Shown here one piece after another: positions 1-8,703 of a DNA stretch of 64,000 nucleotides. The notes below the pieces were generated by a model. The model ran no database searches. It saw nothing but the letters and a program-made list of their open reading frames with translations, and was not told the DNA's origin. The stretch is from Brevundimonas sp. Lineage in GTDB: Bacteria; Pseudomonadota; Alphaproteobacteria; Caulobacterales; Caulobacteraceae. Where the stretch lies: contig NZ_JAQSDK010000037.1 in assembly GCF_029945885.1 (NCBI RefSeq), positions 1-64,000 on the forward strand. Reading direction: 5' to 3'. How positions within the stretch are numbered: the first letter of the stretch is position 1; each line of letters starts with the position of its first letter. Position numbers and translations under genes: made by a program.

Positions 1-39
1 CGCGCGGAGCGTCTGACGTTCGCCGAAACACATAGTCAT
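1..39 (-). CDS. 5' end of an unidentified minus-strand gene, truncated by the window edge
   Basis: Reading the minus strand from 39 gives ATG ACT ATG followed by an open frame to the window edge (MTMCFGERQTLRA). A GGAG lies 5 bases before the ATG, which is what makes this credible. Only 13 residues are visible, so no family can be assigned. It would be the next gene after the PhyH-type dioxygenase in the same direction, with an 84-base gap. A plus-strand frame also crosses this segment but has no such ribosome binding site. Confidence 0.4.
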   Translation of the reverse strand, partial: MTMCFGERQTLRA

Positions 40-123
40 ACGGTCTCCGGGCGGATGCCCGGCGCTCCGCCCACGCCCCCATCACCGCGGCCGGACCGGC
101 GCGCGGCCGCAGGCTCCTGCCCG

Positions 124-1068
124 CTACGCCACCGGCCGGATGGTGCTGACGATATTGCCGGTGTCGCGGGCCGAGCCGTCCTCGGCCAGGTCGCGGCGCG
201 TCGCCGCCAGACTCAACGGTCCGCCCAGCGCGCGATTGACGGCGTCGATGCCCGTCTCGCCCGCCTCCGGATCCCGGGCCAGCAGATAGCGCAGCGACAG
301 GCGCGGATGTTCGGCCGTGTCCTGCTGCGTCCCGTGCAGGGTGCAGGCGTGCCAGACGGCGGCATAGCCGGTACCCCCGGTCAGCATCCTCTGGGTCACG
401 GTCATCGATCCGCCCCGGCCGTCGCGATAGGTCCACTGGTCCCCGTCCCCGGGCGTCAGCTCATGCGGAAACAGAGTCGAGGCCAGCGCCTGGCTGCCCT
501 CCAGCACGAACAGGGGCGCGTCCACCGCCGTGACCGGATGCAGATAGATATACAGGGTGACGAAATCCGCCGTCCGCGCCGGATGGTCGATCAGGTCCTG
601 ATGGAAGTCGATGCCGGCGAAATAGGTCACATCCCGGTACTCCGGCCGGATATAGGGCCCCAGATTGTTGACCGCCTTGCCCTCGGTCCGCGCCTGCACC
701 CAGGCCGGCATCCAGTCGCGCGGCACCCCGCACACCAGTTTGCGGTCCAGCGCCTGATAGTTCGGCCCCAGCAGTTCGGTCAGGCCCGCCACGATCGCCG
801 GATCGCCCTCGACAAAGTCCAGGCTGGCGTCGATCCGGTCGACCAGATTGCGCCCCGGCCGCGGATTGACGCCCCGGAACTGCGGGTCGGCCAGGAACTC
901 GGCCTCACTCAGAAACAGCTCCGGCCCGAAGGCCCGCGTCGCCTGCACCGCCATCAGCAGATCGGTCGCCGCCACCGGGTCGACCCCGGGCGAAAACACG
1001 TGAAAGCCGCGCGTCGCCAGGTCGCCGGTCACGACCCCGTCCTGCCCCTGTCCCGCCTGCCCCGTCAT
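124..1068 (-). CDS. Phytanoyl-CoA dioxygenase (PhyH) family Fe(II)/2-oxoglutarate oxygenase
   Basis: About 314 residues. The metal facial triad is visible as HQD (H156, D158, in DFHQDLIDHP) and a distal His in the TLHGTQ segment (H245), followed by Arg260 in LSLRYLLA, the usual 2-oxoglutarate anchor. The family hydroxylates small molecules, including sugars and lipid acyl chains, using O2 and 2-oxoglutarate; the substrate here is unknown. The frame is open to a GTG/ATG at 1092/1089, but ATG 1068 has a strong GGGAG seven bases upstream, so it is preferred. It lies 33 bases after rfbA on the same strand, so it is probably co-transcribed with rfbBA and may act on a surface glycan or its precursor; that link is inferred from position only. 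Confidence 0.82.
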   Translation of the reverse strand: MTGQAGQGQDGVVTGDLATRGFHVFSPGVDPVAATDLLMAVQATRAFGPELFLSEAEFLADPQFRGVNPRPGRNLVDRIDASLDFVEGDPAIVAGLTELLGPNYQALDRKLVCGVPRDWMPAWVQARTEGKAVNNLGPYIRPEYRDVTYFAGIDFHQDLIDHPARTADFVTLYIYLHPVTAVDAPLFVLEGSQALASTLFPHELTPGDGDQWTYRDGRGGSMTVTQRMLTGGTGYAAVWHACTLHGTQQDTAEHPRLSLRYLLARDPEAGETGIDAVNRALGGPLSLAATRRDLAEDGSARDTGNIVSTIRPVA

Positions 1069-1101
1069 CGCTTCGCTCCCCACAGTCATCACGCGCCGGA
1101 C

Positions 1102-2001
1102 CTAGGCCCCCGGCACCCAGTCCGGGTTCGCACCCTCGCCAACCAGTTTCAGCAGATAGGCCCCATAGGGACTGTTGCCGTGCGCCCGGGCACTGGCCCG
1201 CATCGCCGCCTCGTCCAGCCAGCCGTTGTTCCAGCCGATCTCCTCCAGGCAGGATATCTTGAAGCCCTGCCGCTGTTCGATCGTCTGCACGAACTGCCCC
1301 GCCTCCATCAGACTTTCGGGCGTCCCGGTGTCCAGCCAGGCGAAGCCCCGGCCCAGCATCTCCACATGCAGGTCGCCACGCCTCAGATAGGCCTCGCTGA
1401 CGCTGGTGATCTCCAGCTCGCCGCGCGGCGACGGCTTCACCGCCCGGGCGATGTCGACCACATCGGCGTCGTAGAAATACAGACCGGTCGTGGCCAGGTT
1501 CGACCGCGGCCGTTTCGGCTTTTCCTCAATGCCCAGCGCCCGGCCGTCGGGCCCGATCTCCAGCACGCCGAACTGCTCCGGATTCTTGACCGGATAGGCG
1601 AACACCGTCGCCCCCGTGGTCCGCGCCGCGGCCGCCCGCAGCTTCGGGGTAAAGCCCTGGCCGTAGAAGATGTTGTCGCCCAGAACCAGACAGACCCGGT
1701 CGCCGTCGATGAATTCCTCGCCGATCAGAAACGCCTGGGCAATCCCCTCGGGCCGCTTCTGTTCGGCATAGGTCAGGCGGATGCCGAAACGCGATCCGTC
1801 GCCCAGCAGCCGCTCGAACATCCAGCGGTCCTCGGGCGTGGTGATCACCAGGATGTCGCGGATATCGGCCAGCATCAGCACCGACAGCGGATAGTAGATC
1901 ATCGGCTTGTCGTAGATCGGCAGCAGCTGTTTGGAGACGCCATAGGTGATCGGGGCCAGCCGGGTCCCCGTGCCGCCCGCCAGAACGATACCCTTCATCA
2001 T
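1102..2001 (-). CDS. rfbA: Glucose-1-phosphate thymidylyltransferase
   Basis: 299 residues, the normal length for RmlA/RfbA. It makes dTDP-glucose from glucose-1-phosphate and dTTP, the first step to dTDP-deoxysugars. The nucleotide-binding signature [19 protein letters not shown] is at residues 8-26, followed by [15 protein letters not shown]; the mid-protein LGDNIFYG and the later [10 protein letters not shown] and TGLYFYD motifs are all present. Tandem ATGs at 2001/1998 overlap the rfbB stop, and AAGGGG lies just upstream, so the two are translationally coupled. No rfbC or rfbD is in the window, so the product beyond dTDP-4-keto-6-deoxyglucose cannot be named from here. Confidence 0.96.
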   Translation of the reverse strand: MMKGIVLAGGTGTRLAPITYGVSKQLLPIYDKPMIYYPLSVLMLADIRDILVITTPEDRWMFERLLGDGSRFGIRLTYAEQKRPEGIAQAFLIGEEFIDGDRVCLVLGDNIFYGQGFTPKLRAAAARTTGATVFAYPVKNPEQFGVLEIGPDGRALGIEEKPKRPRSNLATTGLYFYDADVVDIARAVKPSPRGELEITSVSEAYLRRGDLHVEMLGRGFAWLDTGTPESLMEAGQFVQTIEQRQGFKISCLEEIGWNNGWLDEAAMRASARAHGNSPYGAYLLKLVGEGANPDWVPGA

Positions 2002-3068
2002 GTCGCCCCTTCCCTCAGGCCCAGCCGCTGGCCGTCATACCGTGCCCGCAGTCGCTGCAGGACGTCCAGATGACCCAGGCACCAGTCGACCGTTCGGGCC
2101 AGTCCGGACTCAAAGGTCTCGGCCCGCACCCAGCCCAGCTCGCGCTCGATCTTGCCCGAATCCATCGCATAGCGACGATCATGCCCCGGACGGTCGGTGA
2201 CATGGGTGATCAGATCGGCATAGCGGGCCACGCCCGCCGGTCGCGCCGGTCGCGCGACCTCCAGCAGGGCACAGATGGCCTGCACGACCTCGATATTGCG
2301 CCGCTCGGCATCGCCGCCGACATTGTAGCTCTCGCCGACCACGCCCTGCCGCAGCACCAGCTCCAGCGCCGCCGCATGATCCTCGACATACAGCCAGTCC
2401 CGCACCTGGTCCCCGGCCCCGTAGATCGGCAGGGCCCGCCCCTCGATGGCGTTCAGGATCGTCAGCGGGATCAGCTTCTCGGGAAACTGGAAGGGGCCGT
2501 AGTTGTTCGAACAGTTGGTGATGATCGTCGGCAGGCCATAGGTCCGCGACCAGGCGCGGACCAGATGGTCCGCCCCCGCCTTGCTGGCCGCATAGGGCGA
2601 GCTCGGGGCATAGGGATCGCTCTCCCGGAACGGCGGCGCGTCGGGGGCCAGGTCGCCGAACACCTCGTCGGTCGACACATGCAGAAAGCGAAACCCGTCG
2701 CGCGCTTCGGCCGGCAGGGCGTCCCGGTGCCGCACCGCCGCCTCCAGCAGCACACCGGTCCCGGCGACATTGGTCTGGATGAAGACCGCCGGCCCGTCGA
2801 TCGACCGGTCCACATGGGTCTCGGCCGCCAGATGGATGACCGCGTCGGGCCGGTGCCGGGCGAACACATCCGCCACCGCCGTCGCGTCGCAGATGTCGAC
2901 CTGTTCGAACTGGTAGTCGGGCGACCCCGCGGCCGCATCGACGCAGGCCAGGTCCCCCGCATAGGTCAGCTTGTCGAGATTGGTCACGGCCACGCCGCCG
3001 GCGCTGACCAGTCGCCGCACGACGGCCGAACCGATAAACCCGGCACCACCGGTAACGAGGACGTTCAT
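1998..3068 (-). CDS. rfbB: dTDP-glucose 4,6-dehydratase
   Basis: 356 residues, typical of RmlB. It is an NAD-dependent extended SDR that converts dTDP-glucose to dTDP-4-keto-6-deoxyglucose in the cytoplasm. The N-terminus has the Rossmann motif GGAGFIGS (residues 7-14). [11 protein letters not shown] carries the catalytic Thr-Asp-Glu, [12 protein letters not shown] carries the Tyr-X3-Lys pair, and [17 protein letters not shown] is the family signature. It is the first gene of the minus-strand rfbBA-dioxygenase group; its stop overlaps the rfbA start by 4 bases. It diverges from the TPR/OGT gene across a 138-base gap. Confidence 0.96.
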   Translation of the reverse strand: MNVLVTGGAGFIGSAVVRRLVSAGGVAVTNLDKLTYAGDLACVDAAAGSPDYQFEQVDICDATAVADVFARHRPDAVIHLAAETHVDRSIDGPAVFIQTNVAGTGVLLEAAVRHRDALPAEARDGFRFLHVSTDEVFGDLAPDAPPFRESDPYAPSSPYAASKAGADHLVRAWSRTYGLPTIITNCSNNYGPFQFPEKLIPLTILNAIEGRALPIYGAGDQVRDWLYVEDHAAALELVLRQGVVGESYNVGGDAERRNIEVVQAICALLEVARPARPAGVARYADLITHVTDRPGHDRRYAMDSGKIERELGWVRAETFESGLARTVDWCLGHLDVLQRLRARYDGQRLGLREGAT

Positions 3069-3206
3069 GCGCCTGATTGGCGTCCGCTGCGGTTAACAAC
3101 CCGTCAAGCCGGACGCAGCGGTTCCGCTGAACCGGATCGTAAGCACAGGTTAACGCAATCCCGCTCTACTCGGCCCTTAACCATATTCCCGGAGAGACGC
3201 GTGAAC
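3069..3206. promoter_or_regulatory. Divergent intergenic region between rfbB and the TPR/OGT gene
   Basis: This gap must hold the promoters for both directions. Several TTAA-containing words occur, including TTAACCAT near 3178, which matches the 8-base half-site form associated with CtrA in Caulobacter. A full TTAA-N7-TTAA pair was not found, so CtrA control is only a possibility. The GGAGAG before the downstream start is at 3191-3196. No RNA gene is seen. Confidence 0.35.
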
Positions 3207-4904
3207 ATGATGGCGAAGGCGGCCACCGACCCCGTCGCCGAAGGGCGCGCCCTGCTTGAAGCCGGTGATCCGGCCGCGGCCGCGAACCTGCTCTACCCCT
3301 ATACCGAGACCCACCCCGCCGATCACGAGAGCCGCTACTGGCTCTACAGCGCCCTGGTCGCGGCCGGCGAGCCGGCGGCCGCGCGCCAGACCCTGGACGA
3401 CGCCCGCAACCTGCATTCCGTGGCCATGCTGCGCGCCCACGGTGTCGACCTGAACCGGTTCAAAACCGACAAGGCCTACTGTGCCCAGATCGGCATGCAA
3501 CTCTACGCGATCAAACATATGGCCCCGGCCAGCCTGACGCTCGGGCGCGGCCTGGACCTCGACAATCCCGACGTCCAGACGATGATCAGCTACGGCCTGT
3601 CCCTGCAGCATCAGGGCCGGACCGACGAGGCCATCAATGTCTTCAGCGCCGCGGCCGAGGCCTTCCCGCATCCGGCGGTCCACGAATTCCTGCTCTACGC
3701 CCTGTTCCACGCCCCCGACCGCATGCGCCAGGTCTCGGACGAAGCGCGCCGCTGGAGCGACCTGTATGCCGCGCCCCTGACCCCGGCGAACCCGGTTTTC
3801 GCCAACGAACGTAGGACCGACCGCCCCCTGCGGGTCGGCTATGTCGGTCCCAGCTTCACCCGCAGCCAGGTGGCCCAGTTCCTCCTGCCGGTACTGGAGG
3901 CCCAAGATCCGAAGGCGGTCGAGGTCTTCCTCTACTGCGCCGATCCGGCGGCCGAGGACGCCCTGCCGGACGGCTGCACGGTGCGTGGCATCGGTGCGTT
4001 GTCCGACACGGAGGTCGCGGCCCTGATCCGCGAGGACACGATCGACGTCCTCGTCGATGTCTGGGGTCACACCGCCGGCAGCCGCCTGCCGGTGTTCGCC
4101 CACCGCCCGGCCCCGGTGCAGGTCGCCTGGATCAATTTCGTCCAGACCACCGGCCTCGCCTGCATGGACTACATCCTCCATGCCGACAGCATGAAGGTGG
4201 ACGGCACCGATGAATTCTTCACCGAGGAAATCTGGCACATCGGCCCGATCGTGGCCCCCAGCCGCCCGTCGGCCGACCGGCTCCCCGACGTCCCGACCCC
4301 GGCGCTGAAGAACGGCTATGTCACCTACGGCTCGTTCAACAATCCGGCCAAGCTCAGCGAGATCACCATCGCCGCCTGGTCGCTGATCCTGCGCCAGCGC
4401 CCCCAGGACCGGTTGATCCTGAAATACGGCCCCTTCGTCGACCCGGTGCTGCAGCGGGTGACCCGGGCCCGGTTCGCCGCCTATGGCGCGGCACCGGAAC
4501 AGCTTGAGTTCCGCGGCCACACCACCGGTCCCGACTACTGGCGCGAGTTCCAGGACATCGACCTGGCCCTCGACCCCTCCCCCTGCCCCGGCGGCACCAC
4601 CTCGTGCGACGCCCTGGCCAATGGTGTGCCGGTCCTGACCCAGTGGGGCGACGATTTCTATAGTCGCATCGGCGTGCCCGTGGTCCTGCCCTGCGGCCTG
4701 CCCGAACTGATCGCAGAAGACTGGGACGACTATGTCGCCAAGGCCGTCGCCCTGACGGCGGACCCCCAGGCCCTCGACGCCCTGCGCGCCCGGGTGCGAC
4801 CCGGCTTCGAGGCCTCCCCCTATCGCGATGAGGTCGGCTTCACCCGCAATCTGGAAGGCATCCTCCGCCAGATGCACACCCGCTGGCTGGCGGAAACCGC
4901 ATGA
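3207..4904 (+). CDS. TPR protein with O-GlcNAc-transferase-like (SPINDLY/GT41) domain; possible flagellin or surface-protein glycosyltransferase
   Basis: About 565 residues. Residues 1-190 are helical repeats of TPR character (paired helices, EGRALLEAGDPAAAANLLYP, HQGRTDEAINVFSAAAEAFP). From about 200 is an OGT-type catalytic region: LRVGYVGPSFT, then YVTYGSFNNPAKLSEITIAAW, FRGHTTGPDYW, and the donor-site segment ALDPSPCPGGTTSCDALANG. Such proteins transfer sugars to Ser/Thr of proteins; in Caulobacter a TPR-OGT protein (FlmG) glycosylates flagellin, and this has the same layout. The frame runs much further upstream but the earlier part is antisense to rfbB. GGAGAG at 3191-3196 supports GTG 3201 or ATG 3207 as start. 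Its stop overlaps the next gene by 4 bases. Acceptor and sugar are not shown by sequence. Confidence 0.85.
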   Translation: MMAKAATDPVAEGRALLEAGDPAAAANLLYPYTETHPADHESRYWLYSALVAAGEPAAARQTLDDARNLHSVAMLRAHGVDLNRFKTDKAYCAQIGMQLYAIKHMAPASLTLGRGLDLDNPDVQTMISYGLSLQHQGRTDEAINVFSAAAEAFPHPAVHEFLLYALFHAPDRMRQVSDEARRWSDLYAAPLTPANPVFANERRTDRPLRVGYVGPSFTRSQVAQFLLPVLEAQDPKAVEVFLYCADPAAEDALPDGCTVRGIGALSDTEVAALIREDTIDVLVDVWGHTAGSRLPVFAHRPAPVQVAWINFVQTTGLACMDYILHADSMKVDGTDEFFTEEIWHIGPIVAPSRPSADRLPDVPTPALKNGYVTYGSFNNPAKLSEITIAAWSLILRQRPQDRLILKYGPFVDPVLQRVTRARFAAYGAAPEQLEFRGHTTGPDYWREFQDIDLALDPSPCPGGTTSCDALANGVPVLTQWGDDFYSRIGVPVVLPCGLPELIAEDWDDYVAKAVALTADPQALDALRARVRPGFEASPYRDEVGFTRNLEGILRQMHTRWLAETA

Positions 4905-5650
4905 GCGGCGAGCTGGATACGGAACGGGTCGTCCACGTCGCCGCCACCCTGCGGGACGGCGTCATCGAGACCGACATGGACCGGGCCGAGATCACCCACC
5001 GGGTCATGGAGCGCGGTCAGCTCGTCCTGCTGAAGCAGGCCTTTCCCGAAGCCATCCTGACCGCCGCAAGGTCCGCCGTGGCCGACTGGGGGCGACAGGT
5101 CCCGCCCGCCGAAGTCGATGACTTCAACGGCAACTACCACCGCCGCCGCGCGATGGTGGCCCGGCAGCAGCAGGCCCCGCATGTCTTCCACGACTATAAT
5201 TTCAACGTCATGGGTAATGCCCCGCCGGAACTGGAAGCGCCCCTTTGCGGCCTGTTCGAGCCCCTGCGTCACCTCTACAACGACCTGACCGGCAACACCG
5301 TCGGGTTCGGCATTCCCGCGACCGGCCCCTACGTCCACCCCCAGCTGATCCACTACCCCGCCGGCGGCGGATTCTTTGCCCGGCACTGGCACAATCTGTC
5401 GCCCCAGAAGCTCGGCTTCATCGTCGCGCTGTCAAAGCGCGGCCGCGACTTCCGCAACGGCGGCACCTGTTTCGAGATCGACGGCGAGGTCGTCGACATG
5501 GAGACCCGTCAGGACATCGGCGACATCTGCATCTGGCGCTACGACCACCCGCACTGGGTCACCCAGTCCGACCTGCGCGACAAGTTCGACTGGGACAGCG
5601 ACGCCGGTCGCTGGGTCGCGACCTTCGCCTATTTCGATCCTCGCGGTTAA
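4901..5650 (+). CDS. Putative 2-oxoglutarate/Fe(II)-dioxygenase-like protein
   Basis: 249 residues, start ATGA-overlapped with the OGT-like gene, so translationally coupled. The second half reads like a double-stranded beta-helix oxygenase: VHPQLIHYPAGGGFF, then RHWHNLSPQKLGFIVALS, then NGGTCFEIDGEVVD, and DICIWRYDHPHWVT near the end. Candidate metal ligands are H162 or H164 and H216 or H218. The usual His-X-Asp pair is not obvious: where it should be the sequence reads HWHN, so this is either a variant site or a catalytically inactive relative. The position suggests it modifies the same glycan or protein handled by the OGT-like enzyme; this is inference. Function uncertain. Confidence 0.68.
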   Translation: MSGELDTERVVHVAATLRDGVIETDMDRAEITHRVMERGQLVLLKQAFPEAILTAARSAVADWGRQVPPAEVDDFNGNYHRRRAMVARQQQAPHVFHDYNFNVMGNAPPELEAPLCGLFEPLRHLYNDLTGNTVGFGIPATGPYVHPQLIHYPAGGGFFARHWHNLSPQKLGFIVALSKRGRDFRNGGTCFEIDGEVVDMETRQDIGDICIWRYDHPHWVTQSDLRDKFDWDSDAGRWVATFAYFDPRG

Positions 5651-5660
5651 GGCGGCACAG

Positions 5661-6695
5661 ATGGCGACCGAACTGAAATCCAGCAAATACCGCTGCCCGC
5701 ACTGCGCGGCCGCAGACTTCGCCGTCACCACAACCCAGTGGCGCTGCACCGGTTGCGACCACACCTTCGGCTGCGCCGCGGGCATCCCGCGCCTGTTCGT
5801 CGAGGACCGGCTGGGCTTCCAGGACCGCAGGCTGCGCGACACCTTCTATGACGGCCTGTTCGGGCGGCTCTATCAGGTCACCATGCCGGCCATCGTCATG
5901 CCGGTCCGGCCGCTGGCGATCTCCTGGCCCTACTGGATCGCCTATGGCGTCACGCTGGTCCTGATCCTGGGCCTGGCCGCCGGCCTCATCACCACCCTGG
6001 TCGCCGGGGTCTTCGTCACGGCCGCCCTGCTGTTCGCGGCTCTCGGCCTGATCCTCTGGCTGCTCAGCCGCCAGTCCTGGCTGCTGCATCTGATGTGGGT
6101 GGCGATCCCGGCCTGGCTGTCGCTGGCGCGCAAACCCTGGGTCCCGTCCGAGTCCTTCACCGCCGTCCATGAGCGGGTACTGGCCCCGCTGCGCGACGCC
6201 GGACGTCGGCTGCAGATACTCGATGTCTCCACGGGCTCGTGCAACTCGCTCTACCGGCACGGCTGGATGTCGCTCGACGCCGACTACACCGCCATCGACC
6301 TGTCCGAGACCATGCTCAAACAGGGCAGCGATCTGATGAGCGCTGCCGGCGTGCCGGTCGACCTGGTGCTGGGCGACGCGATGGAACTGCCATTCCAGGA
6401 CAACAGCTTCGACGTGGTGCTCAGCTATGGCGCGGTCAACGGCCTGACCGATCCGGCCAGGGCCATCGCCGAAATGGCCCGGGTGGCCCGGCCCGGCGGC
6501 ACCCTGCTGTTCCTGGACGAGCAGATGTATGACGCGGCTACGCCCATGGAGCGGGCCTATTTCATGAAGGTCCTGTCCAGCCACAACGTCATCCACCACT
6601 GCCCGGTGGAGACCTTCCCCGCGACCCTGACCGACGTCCGCGTCTCGCAGGTCTATCAATTCTACTACATCTGCACCGCGCGAAAGGCGGGCTGA
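5661..6695 (+). CDS. Membrane-anchored SAM-dependent methyltransferase with N-terminal zinc ribbon
   Basis: 344 residues from ATG 5661, 10 bases after the previous stop. The N-terminus has two CXXC knuckles (C12/C15 and C29/C32), resembling the Trm112-like ribbon found before some methyltransferases. Residues about 88-135 are strongly hydrophobic and form a membrane hairpin. A class I methyltransferase domain follows from about 185: ILDVSTGSCNSLY (motif I), YTAIDLSETML (motif II), VLGDAMELPFQDNSFDVVLS and RVARPGGTLLFLDE. The family transfers methyl groups from S-adenosylmethionine; the membrane hairpin points to a lipid-linked or membrane-proximal substrate. It ends the three-gene plus-strand operon and converges on the seven-gene minus operon, with only 2 bases between stops. 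Confidence 0.85.
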   Translation: MATELKSSKYRCPHCAAADFAVTTTQWRCTGCDHTFGCAAGIPRLFVEDRLGFQDRRLRDTFYDGLFGRLYQVTMPAIVMPVRPLAISWPYWIAYGVTLVLILGLAAGLITTLVAGVFVTAALLFAALGLILWLLSRQSWLLHLMWVAIPAWLSLARKPWVPSESFTAVHERVLAPLRDAGRRLQILDVSTGSCNSLYRHGWMSLDADYTAIDLSETMLKQGSDLMSAAGVPVDLVLGDAMELPFQDNSFDVVLSYGAVNGLTDPARAIAEMARVARPGGTLLFLDEQMYDAATPMERAYFMKVLSSHNVIHHCPVETFPATLTDVRVSQVYQFYYICTARKAG

Positions 6696-6697
6696 GC

Positions 6698-7765
6698 TCA
6701 GGGCGTCAGATTGACGAACATGGCCCCGCCGGCGACGAAGCTGCGCTTCACGCGACTGCCGTAGGCGGCGATGGCCCGGTCGGCGACCTTGCGGGGCCCG
6801 TCTCCATGCGGCCAGTTGTAGTCGTCGAAGATGATCCAGCCGCCGGGCACGACCAGCGGCCCCCACAGGGCGAAATCCTGCGCCACGGCTGACTCGTCAT
6901 GGTTGCCGTCCAGATGCAGGACCGAAATGGCCCCCGCCATGGTCGTCGCGCCAAACTCGCGCGAGGTCACGGTCCGGTCCCGGACATACTGGGCTTGAGC
7001 ATCCTCGGAGGTCATCCGCAGATAGTTGAAGTCCCCGGTCGCGCAGCCCAGCATACTGATCAGAAAACCGGCATAGACCACGTCCCAGTCCCAGCCGCTG
7101 GAGGCCTCCTGGATATGGGTCGGCGCATCAGTCTGGACCGAGAGGCCCAGGTTCCACGGGTCGACGCAGAGGGTGGCCCCGACGTCGCACCAGGAACCGA
7201 CCCGGTTCAGCACATAGCTGCTCTTGCCGAACAGGGCCCCGATTTCGACGATGTCCCCCTTCGGGGCCGAGGGCACCACGCCGCAGATCGCCAGGATCTT
7301 GTCGCGGGAACACTCGCCATGGATGGTCTCCACCTGGGCCAGCAGCCCGGCGACGAACTCGGCCGGAAGCGTCGACGGGGCCGCGCCATAGTCCGAGGCC
7401 TTCGCCAGTCCCGCCCGGCCCTCGGCCAGGGCATCGGTCACCCGGGCCATCTGCCGTTTGAACGGCCCGGGCCCCATCAGCTTCAGGTCCGGCAACCGCG
7501 CGGCCAGCGACTGTTCCAGCATGTGAAACGTCGGGGCGTGCGGCGTGAACAGGTCGGTGATCTGCTCGCGAACCACCAGGGCTTCCAGCGCATCAAAGAA
7601 TTCGGGCGCGCCGATAAAGGGCAGCCGGGCCCAGACATCGAACGCCTCGGCATTCGGATCGACATCAAGTGACGAAGCGCCGACGACCCGACGCCCCCAC
7701 TGCCCGGCTTCCCGGGCGAATTTCGCGGCGGCCTCAAGGGCAGACGGAAAGACGAGAATGGTCAT
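6698..7765 (-). CDS. Two-domain protein: pre-ATP-grasp-like N-terminus plus class I methyltransferase
   Basis: 355 residues. Residues 1-115 resemble the Rossmann-like lead domain found before ATP-grasp ligases: ILVFPSALEAAAKFAREAG, WARLPFIGAPEFFDALEALV, then a V-R-E-Q-I-T-D-L-F stretch. No ATP-grasp catalytic domain follows. Instead residues about 165-350 form a SAM-methyltransferase fold of the Methyltransf_24/cephalosporin-hydroxylase type: DIVEIGALFGKSSYVL, TLCVDPWNLG, LHLDGNHDESAVAQDFALW and VVPGGWIIFDDYNW. It is the last gene of the operon starting at 13112 and its start overlaps the preceding stop by 4 bases. Likely role: methylation of the sugar or glycan made by the operon (inference). 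The N-terminal assignment is by pattern only. Confidence 0.74.
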   Translation of the reverse strand: MTILVFPSALEAAAKFAREAGQWGRRVVGASSLDVDPNAEAFDVWARLPFIGAPEFFDALEALVVREQITDLFTPHAPTFHMLEQSLAARLPDLKLMGPGPFKRQMARVTDALAEGRAGLAKASDYGAAPSTLPAEFVAGLLAQVETIHGECSRDKILAICGVVPSAPKGDIVEIGALFGKSSYVLNRVGSWCDVGATLCVDPWNLGLSVQTDAPTHIQEASSGWDWDVVYAGFLISMLGCATGDFNYLRMTSEDAQAQYVRDRTVTSREFGATTMAGAISVLHLDGNHDESAVAQDFALWGPLVVPGGWIIFDDYNWPHGDGPRKVADRAIAAYGSRVKRSFVAGGAMFVNLTP

Positions 7766-8703
7766 GCGGTCTCCAGGATCGCGCAGCCGATGCCGGACTG
7801 TCCGAAACCGTCACCGTTGTGAAACATGATCTTGCGACCGTCGGCGGCGATGACGCTGGGATAGGACATGGTCGCCGAGTTCCAGCCCTCACCGGTCGGC
7901 TGCAGGCCGTCCGGGTCCGGCTGACGCGTCCAGTCCCGGCCATCAGTCGAGGTGGCATAGCCGATCCGGTAAGACCCCGACCCGTCGCGGTACTCACGAC
8001 TGTTCCTGTAGGAGAACCACATCTCGAATCCCTCGGGTGTGCGCATCACCGACGGCCGGGTATTGGCCTCCAGCGCATCCAGTTTGGGAATGCAGGCATG
8101 GTTGGTCTGCCGCCAGCGCAGGCCATCATCCGAATGGGCCAGCTTGATCTGGTAGGTCGGTTCGAACTTACCGTCGATCTCCACCCAGCCGGTGCCGGAC
8201 CCGTACCACATGGTCCAGACCCCATCCTCGACGATGATGTTGGGTGCCATCGTCATATAGGGCTCGTCCGGCGTGCGATCGACGACCGGCCCGTCAAAGA
8301 CCCGCTCGAACGTCAGCCCCGCGTCCCGGCTCCGGGCCAGACCGATCGACATCCGGTACGGCACATGGCCGCCCCGGCTGACCCCGCCGTAGTACATCCA
8401 CAGTTCGTCGCCGACCGTGATCACCTGGCTGGCGATCACCCCGTCTTCGTCATGGGTTCCCGGCTTGCCAAGATCCATAACCGGCCGGTCGTGCACATGG
8501 AGCAGGCGGGTCGGATCGGCACGATCGACCTCGATGAAGCCGGTGCGGCTGCGGTTCTCGGCGTTGCGGGTGCCGTAGTAGACGCGGATCCGGTCATCCA
8601 TCAGAACGGCGGCGGGGGCCTGGGCGTGGGTCCGCGACCAGTCCCGTGACCCGTCTGGCGTGAAGATGACCCCCCGTTGCGTCCAGCCTGCGCCCACGCT
8701 CAC
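7762..8703 (-). CDS. Five-bladed beta-propeller glycosidase-like protein (GH43/GH32/GH130-like fold)
   Basis: 313 residues with repeated blade motifs: IRVYYGTRNAENRSRTGFIEVD, ELWMYYGGVSRGG, VWTMWYGSGTGWVE, FEMWFSYRNSREYRDGSGSYRIGYATSTDG. The (M/V)WY and SxDG signatures recur about every 60 residues, as in the DUF377/GH130 and GH43-like propellers. No signal peptide is visible, so it is probably cytoplasmic. Such proteins in polysaccharide clusters can be hydrolases or phosphorylases, or may act on a nucleotide-linked sugar; the activity is not fixed by sequence. It overlaps both neighbours by ATGA, placing it firmly in the operon. Confidence 0.76.
   Translation of the reverse strand: MSVGAGWTQRGVIFTPDGSRDWSRTHAQAPAAVLMDDRIRVYYGTRNAENRSRTGFIEVDRADPTRLLHVHDRPVMDLGKPGTHDEDGVIASQVITVGDELWMYYGGVSRGGHVPYRMSIGLARSRDAGLTFERVFDGPVVDRTPDEPYMTMAPNIIVEDGVWTMWYGSGTGWVEIDGKFEPTYQIKLAHSDDGLRWRQTNHACIPKLDALEANTRPSVMRTPEGFEMWFSYRNSREYRDGSGSYRIGYATSTDGRDWTRQPDPDGLQPTGEGWNSATMSYPSVIAADGRKIMFHNGDGFGQSGIGCAILETA

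Noticed and set aside
55..2073. Plus-strand 672-codon open frame opposite the dioxygenase and rfbA
   Set aside because: Arg/Gln/His-rich, low-complexity product typical of antisense frames in GC-rich DNA; the minus strand carries clear family matches.
3177..4877. 566-codon minus-strand frame opposite the OGT-like gene
   Set aside because: Shadow of the real gene; no domain resemblance and composition biased to Gly, Val, Asp.
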